From assembly GCF_002770595.1 (NCBI RefSeq), contig NZ_CP022986.1:744001-808000 (forward strand): a stretch of DNA of 64,000 nucleotides, in the 5' to 3' direction. Origin of the DNA: Chryseobacterium camelliae (lineage in GTDB: Bacteria > Bacteroidota > Bacteroidia > Flavobacteriales > Weeksellaceae). Shown here piece by piece: positions 45,877 through 55,024 of this stretch. The position numbers were made by a program, and so were the translations under genes. Every line of letters begins with the position of its first letter. The first letter of the stretch is position 1. Under the pieces are notes generated by a model that saw nothing but the letters and a program-made list of their open reading frames with translations, was not told where the DNA came from and made no database searches.

Positions 45877-46521
45877 CTACACATTTTTGATCAGGAAGTA
45901 AACGGCCAGTATCAGGAGCAGTACGGCGATCATGATCTTCATGATTTTAGGCTGCCCATGAGGATTGGCAACAGTTCTGGGCTGTGATTTGAACAGTTCT
46001 TCTGCCTGATCCCTGAACTTTTCACCTCCGCTCTCAAAGACTTCGGTAATGGTGATTCCCTGTACTACGGTTTTGTGCAGTAATGAATTGGTTGCATGCA
46101 GCAGCAGCTGGAATTTACCGTCTTTAAATTCCGTGATTTTAAAAATCCTTTCCCCATACGGCTTTTCGAGGCCGAACGGTAAAACTTTTACCACATCGGC
46201 ATTCTGCGTCTGCCAGCTGATGATGATTTCCTCCCCTTTTTTCGCATGGATTTTATTGGATGTAAATGTTTTTATGGAAGGCGGAACATGATACCTGAAA
46301 CTTTTCTGCTGGCTGTCCAGGTTCTCATCATAGGTCCGGCGTTTGGCTTTATCACTGAGCAGTTCGTACGCTTCCTGGATCTCCCGGAACCGGCCGGCAA
46401 AGAATTCGTCATTTTCATTCTTATCGGGATGGTACTTTAAGGAGAGCTTGCGATAGGCCTTTTTGATGTCTTCTTCCGAAGCATCCTGTGAAACACCGAG
46501 AAAATAGTAGTAATCTTTCAT
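45877..46521 (-). CDS. J-domain protein with C-terminal membrane anchor
   Basis: About 214 residues from the ATG at 46519-46521 (a TTG upstream adds four). The N-terminal J domain has [20 protein letters not shown] and HPD at 31-33, the DnaK-contacting motif. The middle has a beta-sandwich-like stretch with no zinc-finger or Gly/Phe region, so it is not full DnaJ. The C-terminal segment [18 protein letters not shown] is a membrane anchor. It recruits DnaK to the membrane, by inference. Client unknown. Confidence 0.9.
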   Translation of the reverse strand: MKDYYYFLGVSQDASEEDIKKAYRKLSLKYHPDKNENDEFFAGRFREIQEAYELLSDKAKRRTYDENLDSQQKSFRYHVPPSIKTFTSNKIHAKKGEEIIISWQTQNADVVKVLPFGLEKPYGERIFKITEFKDGKFQLLLHATNSLLHKTVVQGITITEVFESGGEKFRDQAEELFKSQPRTVANPHGQPKIMKIMIAVLLLILAVYFLIKNV

Positions 46522-46533
46522 GAACCTATGCAA

Positions 46534-46936
46534 AAATAAGGATTTTTATTTTCTTCTGCCTGCCGGAAATGATAATAATGGTAGAAATAGCATTCATATT
46601 GATAAGGAGAAAACAATAAGCGGCTGACTTTACAGCCAGCCCCTTCAGTTTATTATCAGCGAAGTGAATATGAATTGAGAAATACAACCGGTCAGGGTCC
46701 AAGATTACCTAATCAATAGTCCTTATTAATAATGTCTCACTAAGGTCGAGGCTTGTTTCCTGACATGATGTTTATTTAGGACTGCCTATTGTTCGTATTC
46801 TCCTACCAGGATTACGGCTTGATGGTTGTCCCGGATTCGGAATCTTCAATGGCCTTGTTGGTTATAAAAAAGTTCCGGGGCAGAAAGCTTCGCTTTCCCG
46901 CCCCGGAACCAACAATTTCAATTTAGTATTTTTCCT
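46534..46936. other. intergenic stretch with terminator of the sigma operon
   Basis: About 400 bp. It contains the strong hairpin at 46864-46911 and a smaller hairpin GGCTG/CAGCC near 46623-46638. No gene is seen. Confidence 0.6.
46864..46911 (-). terminator. strong terminator of the ECF sigma operon
   Basis: GTTCCGGGGC and GCCCCGGAAC form a perfect 10-bp outer stem, with AAAGC/GCTTT inside. On the minus strand the stem is followed by TTTTTT. Confidence 0.9.
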
Positions 46937-47206
46937 TTATGCCTCGGTAAGCTGATCTTTCTGATCTTCCCTCCTGCAGCATTTCGATGCAAATTCTTTC
47001 CTGAATTTCCCTTTCAGTTCCTGATACTGATCTTCATCCATTTCACGGATCTTATCAGCAAGCCCGAAAGGCGATCTTTCCTTAATCCCGTATTCTTCAA
47101 AGATACTTTTTACAAATCTTTTTCTTTTGGCTGCTTTTTTAACGATCAAAGCGACGCCTGCTACGGCTAATGCTCCCAGAGCTCCTTTAACGACTGAATT
47201 TTTCAT
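46937..47206 (-). CDS. small protein, sigma-operon member
   Basis: An 89-residue protein with a hydrophobic N-terminus (KGALGALAVAGVALIVKK) followed by a Lys/Arg-rich and then acidic helical region (FGLADKIREMDEDQYQELKG). It looks like a membrane-tethered small protein; family unknown. It is the last gene before the terminator of the ECF operon and lies 81 bp after the two-TM gene. Confidence 0.65.
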   Translation of the reverse strand: MKNSVVKGALGALAVAGVALIVKKAAKRKRFVKSIFEEYGIKERSPFGLADKIREMDEDQYQELKGKFRKEFASKCCRREDQKDQLTEA

Positions 47207-47287
47207 TGTTCAAAATTTTAAATTTTACTACTTCTTATATTGAGAGGGTCAGTACGGATGTTTACTTTACTACTTCTGAAATTCCGC

Positions 47288-47629
47288 TTATTCCCTGTTC
47301 GTTCTGTTCCTGCCGAAGAATCCGTTTTCGCAGCGGTTCTTCCATACTTCTTTGAATTTCTCCCTTTCTTCCGGGGAGAGGCTCATCATTTTATGCCTCA
47401 TTTTTCTTTCTTTGAAGTCTCTCATCCCTCTTCCGAAATGAAATCCCCCGAAAAGGATCTTGCTTAAGACCAGTATTCCCATGGCCTGCCAGAAAGTGAT
47501 TGCCCTGACGCCGATAATATCCGGCAGGAGCGAATTCCATAAGGCCATGACGATCCAGGTAATCCCCAACAAAATCAACGGCGGGCAAAGAAGTAAAAAG
47601 ATCCATCCTTTTTTATGTTTATGATTCAT
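47288..47629 (-). CDS. two-TM protein with Spy-like C-terminal motif
   Basis: A 113-residue protein with two membrane segments (GWIFLLLCPPLILLGITWIV and ITFWQAMGILVLSKILF) and a basic C-terminal tail with LSPEEREKFKEVWKNRCENG. The tail resembles the LTPEQREK-type helices of Spy/CpxP envelope-stress proteins, though it would lie outside the usual periplasmic fold. It sits 13 bp after the sigma gene, so is probably cotranscribed. Confidence 0.7.
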   Translation of the reverse strand: MNHKHKKGWIFLLLCPPLILLGITWIVMALWNSLLPDIIGVRAITFWQAMGILVLSKILFGGFHFGRGMRDFKERKMRHKMMSLSPEEREKFKEVWKNRCENGFFGRNRTNRE

Positions 47630-47642
47630 ATCTGTTGTTTTT

Positions 47643-48221
47643 CTAACTGTTTAAATCTTCGTATAATTTTCTTAACCGGCTCCTCAGATGCTTCACAGCG
47701 TAATTCTTCCTGCTGATGATGGTTTTGATGTTTTCTCCCTGCTCATCCGCAATCTGCTGTAGTGTCTTATCATTCAGTTCATTTTCAACGTACACCAGCC
47801 TTTGTTTTTCCGGAAGTTCGTCCAGGGCTTCAAAAAGCTTCTTCCAGATCTCATCCTGGAACATTTTTATTTCGGGTCCGGCACTTTCATCCATCAGCAG
47901 GATATCTTTAATGGAAAAATCACCGTCTTCATCTTCGTACACAAAGTCTTCCAGGTTTTCCGTTTTCTTTTTGCGGTACTTATCGGTAATCTTATTGGCG
48001 GTTACCCTGTAGAGCCATCCTCCTACATTCACAATTTCCGAGAGGTTGGTGAGACTGCTGAACTGGTACCAGACTTCCTGCAGAATATCTTCCGCATCTT
48101 CGGTATTTTTCACTTTAGGACGGATGTATGACATCAGCTTGCCCCCGTATTTGGATACGGTCTGCGAAATGATATTTTCCTTTTCCTTCTGTGGCATTGT
48201 TATTTTATCGACAACCTCCAT
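47643..48221 (-). CDS. ECF-type RNA polymerase sigma factor
   Basis: A 192-residue sigma factor. Region 2: NTEDAEDILQEVWYQFSSLT and GGWLYRVTANKITDKYRKKK. Region 4: ELPEKQRLVYVENELNDKTL and QIADEQGENIKTIISRKNYA, a clear HTH. The downstream two membrane proteins, ending at the strong terminator, form its operon and may be its regulators or targets. An internal ATG at 48197 is an alternative start. No anti-sigma zinc motif is seen. Confidence 0.93.
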   Translation of the reverse strand: MEVVDKITMPQKEKENIISQTVSKYGGKLMSYIRPKVKNTEDAEDILQEVWYQFSSLTNLSEIVNVGGWLYRVTANKITDKYRKKKTENLEDFVYEDEDGDFSIKDILLMDESAGPEIKMFQDEIWKKLFEALDELPEKQRLVYVENELNDKTLQQIADEQGENIKTIISRKNYAVKHLRSRLRKLYEDLNS

Positions 48222-48509
48222 ATGGGTAAGACGGCTGTCTGTTTTGTTTTACTTTAATGAATGTAAAATATTTTTCCTGAAGTATCAGCATATTGCTGTT
48301 AATTTTATCCCTGTAGGAAAATATTCATTGTCAGATCAGGCTTAAACCAGTATAAACAACTGAAATTAAACCAATTATAAAAGTTCAAAAAAAAATATAG
48401 AAATGATGAAATCAGGTTCTATAATTCCGCAGAAATCGATCACTATCAATATGCATCCAAAAGAAATCCGGACCATTAAGCCCGGATCTGTATGTTATCT
48501 ATGTTTCTT

Positions 48510-49382
48510 TTAATATGTTTTGGTCATATCGGAAGGAATGATGAGATTGAATGTGGTCGGTATATACTCTTTTTCAGGGATTTTAAGTTCGGGAGAGTCG
48601 GATTCGAAAACGGAGATTACCGCCATCTTCAGGTCAGGCCTTTTCTGCATGATGTACCAGTAAATGCCTCCGAATTCTTTGGAATGGTAGTTCCCGTTAT
48701 AATGGATGAAAGTTTTTCCCGGCCCCAGGTTCCTGAGTATGGATTCTGCCATGGTGGCATCCTTAACGGCCTGTGCGGAAATAAAGTTCATCACCCGGGT
48801 ACCTTCCGCATGCTCCCCAATCATGGTTTTCATTTCCGTATATCCAGGAGTATCCAACGTTACTTTTATCGGCAGCTCTGCGATATAGGTTTTCTCTTTT
48901 GCCGTAAGGGCATCCAGTGATTCAAGGCCTTCTTTAGCTGTTTTAGAAGCATATTTCCTTGGAATATTGGTTGCGATAAACGGGAGTTTCTTTGTTTTGG
49001 CAAAATCCAGCAGAGGCTTGTAATCGGTAGCATAATTGGTCCACAGTCGCACCGAATCCTTCAGGTTTTTAGGATCAATCCTTCCCGCCAGGTACTGATC
49101 CAGCTGAGGCTGGTTATCCCGTTCGAACATTTCGGCTCCCAGGACGAGCTGCCCGTTCTTCCGTTGATATACAGCTTCGGTAACCTTCAGCTGCAGCCAG
49201 TGGATGATTGAGCTGTTGTGGTTTTCACCGAAGAAGACAACATCATAATCCGCCAGTTCCCTGACGAGCTTATCCGTATTGATTTTCTTGCCTTTCTGGT
49301 TGTAAAACTGGTACGCTTTAAAGTCCTGGGCGCCTATAAGGCAGAACCCGGAAATCAATATGATGGTTAATATTTTTTTCAT
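48510..49382 (-). CDS. ChaN-like heme-binding lipoprotein/uptake protein
   Basis: A 290-residue protein with signal peptide (MKKILTIILISGFCLIGAQ). VVFFGENHNSSIIHWLQLK near residues 48-66 is the family motif of the ChaN/Tiki superfamily; LGAEMFERDNQPQLDQYLAG and IHYNGNYHSKEFGGIYW are further matches. ChaN of Campylobacter binds heme and works with its TonB receptor ChaR. It follows the hmu operon, after that operon's terminator, so it has its own promoter. It probably belongs functionally to heme acquisition. Confidence 0.85.
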   Translation of the reverse strand: MKKILTIILISGFCLIGAQDFKAYQFYNQKGKKINTDKLVRELADYDVVFFGENHNSSIIHWLQLKVTEAVYQRKNGQLVLGAEMFERDNQPQLDQYLAGRIDPKNLKDSVRLWTNYATDYKPLLDFAKTKKLPFIATNIPRKYASKTAKEGLESLDALTAKEKTYIAELPIKVTLDTPGYTEMKTMIGEHAEGTRVMNFISAQAVKDATMAESILRNLGPGKTFIHYNGNYHSKEFGGIYWYIMQKRPDLKMAVISVFESDSPELKIPEKEYIPTTFNLIIPSDMTKTY

Positions 49383-49460
49383 TCTTATTTATTAAACACA
49401 AGTTACAGAACTATCTGTGAATAGCATCTATTTTCACGTATTTTCCTTAAGCAGTATGTC

Positions 49461-49493
49461 AAAAAAGCCGTCTTGCACAATACAAAACGGCTT
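49461..49493 (-). terminator. terminator of the hmu operon
   Basis: AAGCCGT at 49465-49471 pairs with ACGGCTT at 49487-49493, read on the minus strand, with TTTTTT behind it. It lies just after hmuS. Confidence 0.8.
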
Positions 49494-49512
49494 CATTCAA
49501 ATCATCTAACTA

Positions 49513-50541
49513 TTATTTCTCAAGATCTGCTACCAGGTCTTTCCATTCCTGTAATTCAGGGATTCCCGGCTTTCTTTTTCCGAAAAACTGGACGATAAAG
49601 TCTCCCTGCTTGTTGAACACTTCAATAGCCGTTACCTCACCGTCTTCCGTTGGTTTTTTGACGATCCAGGCTTCGGCAATTTTGGTTACATCCAGATGCA
49701 GGTTGAAATCAGGGTCCATCACGTTGAACCACTGCTGATGCCACAGCGTTTTCTTCACCAGCCCGGTATGGATCTGGATGATCCCTCTGTTACCGACAAA
49801 GATCATGATCGGAAGTTTCTTTTCAGAAGCGTCTTCAAGAACATTTACCACTTTTGCATTGTCTATTTTCCTGGCAAATCCTTCCGGAGCCAGCCTTAAT
49901 GCCTGGGTCCTGCTTACACCGTATTTTCTGGTCATCATGAAGAAATCGTGGGTATCTTTCAGCTCTTTCCATGCTTTTTGGAATCCTTCCACATCTATTT
50001 CTTCATCTGATTTTTCAGTAGTTTTTGCTGCTACCGCTTCATATTCAAAACTGAGGATCTGTTCATCAGCCTTATATCGTTCTATAAGGGTATCGAATGC
50101 CTCTTCAGAGCTGTCTTTGGTAAGGTAGATTTTATGAAGGGCCAGTCCGTCCTTCCCGAAGAACTGCAGGCTTTTTTTATCTCCTTCCACCACGGCAAAT
50201 GCCAGCTTCCAGTGGTTAAGGAAGATTCTCAGGTCGATATCTTCCCCTACGAAAAGCTGAGCATGCGGACTGCTGAAATCAGGATTCTGATAGACTCCTT
50301 TTCTCTCATGCACACATTCGTCATTACGGGTGAGCGCCATTACTTTTCCAAGCTGTTCCGCATCTGTTAAAATAGACTGAAATTCCGGCTTCAGGACCGT
50401 TACCCCTTCAACGATATTGGTAGCCAGCAGTTCCGCTTCGCTTACTCCCAGCTGTGCTGCTGCATTTCTTATTCTCATATGTGGATTTTCCGCTTTCAGC
50501 GCTTCCCATTTTTCTTTCAGATCGTTCACTAATGTGCTCAT
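49513..50541 (-). CDS. hmuS: heme-degrading/binding protein HmuS family
   Basis: A 342-residue protein of the HemS/ChuS/HmuS type, which binds heme in the cytoplasm and releases iron. LTRNDECVHERKGVYQNPDF in the N-terminal half holds the conserved heme-ligand His; the second half repeats the fold (IMIFVGNRGIIQIHTGLVKK; WFNVMDPDFNLHLDVTKIAE). It is 4 bp after the methyltransferase gene and last in the hmu operon. Confidence 0.93.
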   Translation of the reverse strand: MSTLVNDLKEKWEALKAENPHMRIRNAAAQLGVSEAELLATNIVEGVTVLKPEFQSILTDAEQLGKVMALTRNDECVHERKGVYQNPDFSSPHAQLFVGEDIDLRIFLNHWKLAFAVVEGDKKSLQFFGKDGLALHKIYLTKDSSEEAFDTLIERYKADEQILSFEYEAVAAKTTEKSDEEIDVEGFQKAWKELKDTHDFFMMTRKYGVSRTQALRLAPEGFARKIDNAKVVNVLEDASEKKLPIMIFVGNRGIIQIHTGLVKKTLWHQQWFNVMDPDFNLHLDVTKIAEAWIVKKPTEDGEVTAIEVFNKQGDFIVQFFGKRKPGIPELQEWKDLVADLEK

Positions 50542-50545
50542 TTAT

Positions 50546-51196
50546 TTATTTTTTTATGGTTAAAACTGTGTATGTTCTTGTTATGGTTTTCTGGCTGGTT
50601 TTACTGGATACCTGTTCTTCCTTTTCAGAGATTTTCATCCTCTTGAACGGACTGCCGGAAATCAGCTCTTCCATTTCATCATTGCTGTATAAGGTGAAAT
50701 CGTATTCTGTGAACGGAAGCTGCTCCATGGAATGCCTTTGCCCATAAGTGAGGACAAAAGTTCCGTGTTTTTTCAGGACCCGGTAGATCTCCTTCAGGAA
50801 TGCAGCAGGCTGTTTCCAGAAATAAACGGTGTTGACCGTACATATTTTATCAAAGGTTTTGTCTTCAAACGGCAAACGGTTTCCATCATAGAGGATAAAC
50901 TGCGCCTGGCTGCCAAATTTTGCATTCTTGCTTCTGGCTTCGTGATGCATGGTTGCCGATATGTCAATCCCTGTATATCGTATACCCTTCGCTTTATCCA
51001 GGATAAGCTCTACGTGTGCTGCATTTCCGTGACCGATTTCCAGGATGTGTTCGTGATCTTCGATGAGAAGGGCATGGATGCTTTCCATGGTCATCCCCAT
51101 ATTTGTCCGGTGCATCATTTCACCGACTTCAATGCCGGTTTCCCCTTCGGGCCTGGCCAGGTTCTGCGCCAGTTTTTTTAGTTCTTCCTGTTCCAT
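50546..51196 (-). CDS. class I SAM-dependent methyltransferase in the heme operon
   Basis: About 216 residues from the ATG at 51194-51196, one base after the hmuV stop (TGACATG), so coupled to it. ILEIGHGNAAHVELIL is the SAM motif I; GIRYTGIDIS motif II; FDKICTVNTVYFWKQPAAFL motif IV region. It is a Methyltransf_11-like soluble enzyme. Its place between hmuV and hmuS suggests action on heme, a heme breakdown product or an iron ligand, but the substrate is unknown. Confidence 0.88.
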   Translation of the reverse strand: MEQEELKKLAQNLARPEGETGIEVGEMMHRTNMGMTMESIHALLIEDHEHILEIGHGNAAHVELILDKAKGIRYTGIDISATMHHEARSKNAKFGSQAQFILYDGNRLPFEDKTFDKICTVNTVYFWKQPAAFLKEIYRVLKKHGTFVLTYGQRHSMEQLPFTEYDFTLYSNDEMEELISGSPFKRMKISEKEEQVSSKTSQKTITRTYTVLTIKK

Positions 51197-51197
51197 G

Positions 51198-51971
51198 TCA
51201 GCCAAAAATAATCATAGGGTTATGGTGTATGGGATGCGGGCATATGGTGCATGGAAAATTGTAGGCATCCGTGATATGCTCTGCAGTAAACACTTCTCCG
51301 GGTTTCCCATACGCAGCAGCCTTACCGGATTTCATCAGCAACACTTTATCGGCATACTGCGCAGCAAGGTTAAGGTCATGCAGCACGACCACCGCACTGT
51401 TGCCTTTACGGGTAAAGTTTTTTATGATTTCCAATGCCTTGTATTGATGCTTTACATCCAGGTTATTCAGCGGTTCATCCAAAAATATAACCTTGTGCGC
51501 AATGGGATTCTGAAGCTGTGCCATCACCCTGGACAGGTGCACCCGCTGTTTTTCACCTCCGGAAAGGGTATTGTATTCCCGGTCTTTCAGGTGGATCACA
51601 TCGGTTTCCTGCATCATCCTGTCTGAAGCGTCATAATCTTCTTCACGCGGCTGTGCATCAAAATAAGGATACCGTCCCATCATGACCACATCTTTTACTT
51701 CCAATGGAATATCATTGCTGTTGTGCTGGGAAAATTTAGCTTTATGCATGGACAGTTCGGAAATTTTCCAATCGTGGACCGGTTTATTTTTAAACAGGAT
51801 GTCCGGATTGTCAGATTTCACCTCGTTGGCCAGGATACTGAGCAAACTTGACTTTCCTGCTCCGTTGGGTCCGACAATAGCCAAAAATTCACCATACTCC
51901 AGAGAGAAATCGATATTTTTCAGGATGTGAAAATCCTTATGCCTGTAGTTAATCTGATGGGCTGTGATCAT
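51198..51971 (-). CDS. hmuV: heme ABC transporter ATPase
   Basis: A 257-residue ATPase of the FecE/HmuV group. Walker A GPNGAGKSS, signature LSGGEKQRVHLSRVMAQLQN, Walker B VIFLDEPLNNLD, and the H-loop LHDLNLAAQYAD are all present. It powers import of heme through HmuU. The start ATG overlaps the hmuU stop as ATGA. Confidence 0.95.
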   Translation of the reverse strand: MITAHQINYRHKDFHILKNIDFSLEYGEFLAIVGPNGAGKSSLLSILANEVKSDNPDILFKNKPVHDWKISELSMHKAKFSQHNSNDIPLEVKDVVMMGRYPYFDAQPREEDYDASDRMMQETDVIHLKDREYNTLSGGEKQRVHLSRVMAQLQNPIAHKVIFLDEPLNNLDVKHQYKALEIIKNFTRKGNSAVVVLHDLNLAAQYADKVLLMKSGKAAAYGKPGEVFTAEHITDAYNFPCTICPHPIHHNPMIIFG

Positions 51972-53011
51972 GACAATGATTTTTTGGATTTCACCAGTAT
52001 GGCAATAAAAATAGGCCCTCCCATTAATGCTGTGAGAATACCGATTGGCAGTTCCGAAGGAGCTACAATGCTCCTGCTGAACGTATCTGCCGTCAGCAGC
52101 AAAATACTCCCGCAGACAGCGGATAACGGCAGTATAAATACATAATCCGACTTAAAAAGCAATCTGAGGATATACGGAACAATCAGTCCCACAAATCCTA
52201 TAGTCCCGGAAAATGCGACGCAGGTCCCGATCATCAGTGCTGTAACCACAATAATCTGTTTCTTAAGTTTTTCTACGTGGACTCCCAGGTGCTGCGCATC
52301 TTTTTCACCCAGCATCATCGCATTCAGAGCTTTTCCCTGCGGGAGGATCATGGTATAGGAAATGCACAGGACCACCGCCAGAATACCGTTCTTCATCCAT
52401 GTGGCGGCAGCAAGGCTGCCCAGGTTCCAGAAAGTGAGGTCCCTTAGCTGCTCATCTTTGGAGATATAAATCAGGAAGCCGGTCACGGAAAAGCCGATGG
52501 CAGTAATGGCAACGCCGGTGAGCAGCATCATCACCACATTGGTTTTACCACCGCTGGTAGAAATCCTGTATACCAGCATCATGGATAAAAAAGCCCCTGT
52601 AAAAGCAGCAATACCGACCAGTGAAAATTGTACTGTTTCAGGAAGGTAATGTTTAAAATACCCTCCTAAAACAATGGCAATAGCAGCCAGTAATGTTGCT
52701 CCTGAAGTGAGCCCGATCAGGTCGCCGGTAGCCAGAGGATTTTTGAACATTCCCTGCAGGCCTGTTCCTGAAACGGCGAGCATGCTTCCGATAAGGATGG
52801 CCATAACAATCCTGGCCGCTCTTACATCCCAGATCACATATTTATGGCTCAAAGACAATGCAGGATCGCCCTTGATATACTGCCACAATGTGCTGAACGC
52901 AGAATTCCCTCCGAAATCATACACCCCGGTATTAAGTGCCGCTACTGCGATCAGGATCAGCAGTACGGCACTTAAAATGAGATACAGGTAAAGTTTATTT
53001 TGTGTTTTCAA
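51968..53011 (-). CDS. hmuU: heme/iron ABC transporter permease (FecCD type)
   Basis: A 347-residue permease with about ten membrane helices. Landmarks: LPIGILTALMGGPIFIAILV and GFVGLIVPYILRLLFKSDYV, both typical of FecCD proteins, and SMLAVSGTGLQGMFKNPLAT. The first codon is TTG at 53009-53011, directly after an in-frame TAG; no ATG is available before residue 60. The start region lies inside hmuT by 17 bp, implying coupling. Confidence 0.92.
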   Translation of the reverse strand: MKTQNKLYLYLILSAVLLILIAVAALNTGVYDFGGNSAFSTLWQYIKGDPALSLSHKYVIWDVRAARIVMAILIGSMLAVSGTGLQGMFKNPLATGDLIGLTSGATLLAAIAIVLGGYFKHYLPETVQFSLVGIAAFTGAFLSMMLVYRISTSGGKTNVVMMLLTGVAITAIGFSVTGFLIYISKDEQLRDLTFWNLGSLAAATWMKNGILAVVLCISYTMILPQGKALNAMMLGEKDAQHLGVHVEKLKKQIIVVTALMIGTCVAFSGTIGFVGLIVPYILRLLFKSDYVFILPLSAVCGSILLLTADTFSRSIVAPSELPIGILTALMGGPIFIAILVKSKKSLS

Positions 53012-53873
53012 CTAAAAGCTTGTTTAATGCTACTGCGGCTTCTCCTAACCTTGGACCGAATGCGGAAACCAGTCCTCCGTCCATGGCAATAATCTTCTTA
53101 TTTTTCCCGGCATTGGTCTGTGCCACACCCGGCATTTTTAGGGCTCCTTCATTGCCTCCGGCTCCCTGCAGTCCCGTAGTGAAGAAAAACAGTACATCAG
53201 GATTGGCTTTAACAACGGCTTCAGGAGTCAGTGGCTTGAAATCTTCAAAGTCATTGACTGCATTTTCACCGCCAGCTAACTGTATTAACGAGGCCATCGG
53301 TGTATTTTTTCCTGCAACCATCAGCATATTGCCTCTTGCATAGATGAAAAGTACCTTCGGTTTTTTAGAGATAGGCTGGATCTGCTTCAGGTCAGCATCA
53401 ATTTTGTCATTCAGCTTCTGGTAATCTGTATTACCCAGGGCTTTAGCCACGTCAGCAATTAATTTCTTAGTTCCGTCAACAGTAAATTCCTGTTTGAAGA
53501 TCTCCGTTTTGATTCCTGAAGACTTGATTTTACCCATCAGTTCAGGATTGATGTCTTTATCGGATGCTAATATAAGGGTTGGGCTGACTGCCATAATCGG
53601 TTCAATCGTCATGGATCTGACATGCCCCAGATCCTTAGCCGTAGCTTTCAGGGATTCCGGATATGTGCTGGTTACATCGGTTCCCACGATCTCTTTTTCA
53701 TGTCCTAAAGCACTTACGATTTCCGTAATACCTCCATTCAGAGTTACTATTTTGTTGTTGGATTTCGGGCTTTCCGAAACAGATTCAGTGGTATTTTCCT
53801 TTGCAGTACTTTGTTCTTTTTTGCATGAATACACAGCAACCAGCACAGAAGCGGCAAGAATGAATTTTTTCAT
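52995..53873 (-). CDS. hmuT: heme ABC transporter substrate-binding lipoprotein
   Basis: A 292-residue lipoprotein (MKKFILAASVLVAVYSCKKE, lipobox VYSC, Cys at 17). Class III binding-protein features: ITEIVSALGHEKEIVGTDVT, PTLILASDKDINPELMGKIK, and VLFFFTTGLQGAGGNEGALK. It receives heme from the outer-membrane receptor and passes it to HmuU. It follows the HmuY-like gene by 23 bp. Confidence 0.93.
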   Translation of the reverse strand: MKKFILAASVLVAVYSCKKEQSTAKENTTESVSESPKSNNKIVTLNGGITEIVSALGHEKEIVGTDVTSTYPESLKATAKDLGHVRSMTIEPIMAVSPTLILASDKDINPELMGKIKSSGIKTEIFKQEFTVDGTKKLIADVAKALGNTDYQKLNDKIDADLKQIQPISKKPKVLFIYARGNMLMVAGKNTPMASLIQLAGGENAVNDFEDFKPLTPEAVVKANPDVLFFFTTGLQGAGGNEGALKMPGVAQTNAGKNKKIIAMDGGLVSAFGPRLGEAAVALNKLLVENTK

Positions 53874-53896
53874 GATATACGTATTATTTGATTGAT

Positions 53897-55012
53897 TTAT
53901 AGAGGAGCGAATTCAAAATTAGGATACCCGCGCACACCGTTCTGGGTCATGGCATTGAAGCGTATTTTGTAGTAGAAGCCTTCTGCATCTTTCAGGACGA
54001 AAAACCGGTCGCTATAAGTCTGAGGGCCATTTGCTCCTGTTGTCGTTCTCCATTTGTCCCCCAGTGCCCTCTGGTCGTTAAAGATGAATTTGGACTGGCT
54101 GACATCATTCAGCTTAAACTCTCCATATACCTGATCCAGTGTTTTTCCGGCAGGAACATCTACCTGGTATACCCCTACACCGCTTACGGTATTCGTGATG
54201 ATAAAGTCCGCATAGAAATAGCTTCCGGCGCTTTGCCCGGGTCCCATAAAGACTTCATTGGTAAAGGTTGTGAATGCCATATCCCAGTTGTGCTTCTGCG
54301 GCTGGATCTGAACCGGCTGGCCTTTCTGAAGGCTGAAGAAATTAAAATTGTAATCCGGATTCTTGTTAATGATCTGTTCTTTATACTGGTCATCATTAAG
54401 GTCTGCGTATCTCAGTTTGTATCCGTTGCCCGATCTCAGGATCTGGATTTTTTTCCATCCCCTGGAATCTCCGGTCAATGATACGGAACCCGGAGCAACC
54501 GTAGCGGTAGAAAGTGCTTTGCCCATGTTCACCAGGTAAACCGCATTATCTGCATCATTGGCTTTTATTTCTGCAATTCCCGTGGTCTGGGTAAGAAAAT
54601 TGCCGTTAGGGTTATCAATGTATTCAAGATTGCTTGCGGTAAAAGTACCGATCTGTACCACTCCCATCAGAGAAGAAACATCTCCCGTTTTTACGGTATT
54701 GATATTGGTAGCGCCGGGAATTTTAGCCACCGCCATTCCGATGGACCCGTTGATGATCACACGGAATTCATCACCATTATAAAATCCTAATTCCCAGTCG
54801 GTCCTTAGGTTCGTTTTTTGTCTCGGTTCTTTCGTTACCGGATCTATATCGCTTAAATCGATCCACACCTGATTAGGCTGATTGGCTCCCCCAACAGCAG
54901 GCTTGGCTGTGGCTCCCGTCATAGGCGGCACAGCGACAGGGTCTTCATCCGCTGAAAGACAGGATTGCGCCGCAATGATTAAAGCGATAGACCATAGTTT
55001 TAAATATCTCAT
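53897..55012 (-). CDS. hmuY: HmuY-family heme-binding lipoprotein
   Basis: A 371-residue protein with lipobox IIAAQSC (Cys at residue 18, then LSADEDP). It contains two HmuY-like halves: NQVWIDLSDIDPVTKEPRQK to WELGFYNGDEFRVIINGSIG, and HNWDMAFTTFTNEVFMGPGQ onward. The W-D/E-x-[AGM]-F signature marks each half. P. gingivalis HmuY is a shorter heme-binding lipoprotein that feeds HmuR. It lies 12 bp after hmuR and before hmuT, which supports that role. No heme ligand was confirmed. Confidence 0.85.
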   Translation of the reverse strand: MRYLKLWSIALIIAAQSCLSADEDPVAVPPMTGATAKPAVGGANQPNQVWIDLSDIDPVTKEPRQKTNLRTDWELGFYNGDEFRVIINGSIGMAVAKIPGATNINTVKTGDVSSLMGVVQIGTFTASNLEYIDNPNGNFLTQTTGIAEIKANDADNAVYLVNMGKALSTATVAPGSVSLTGDSRGWKKIQILRSGNGYKLRYADLNDDQYKEQIINKNPDYNFNFFSLQKGQPVQIQPQKHNWDMAFTTFTNEVFMGPGQSAGSYFYADFIITNTVSGVGVYQVDVPAGKTLDQVYGEFKLNDVSQSKFIFNDQRALGDKWRTTTGANGPQTYSDRFFVLKDAEGFYYKIRFNAMTQNGVRGYPNFEFAPL

Positions 55013-55024
55013 GCTGTAGTTTTA

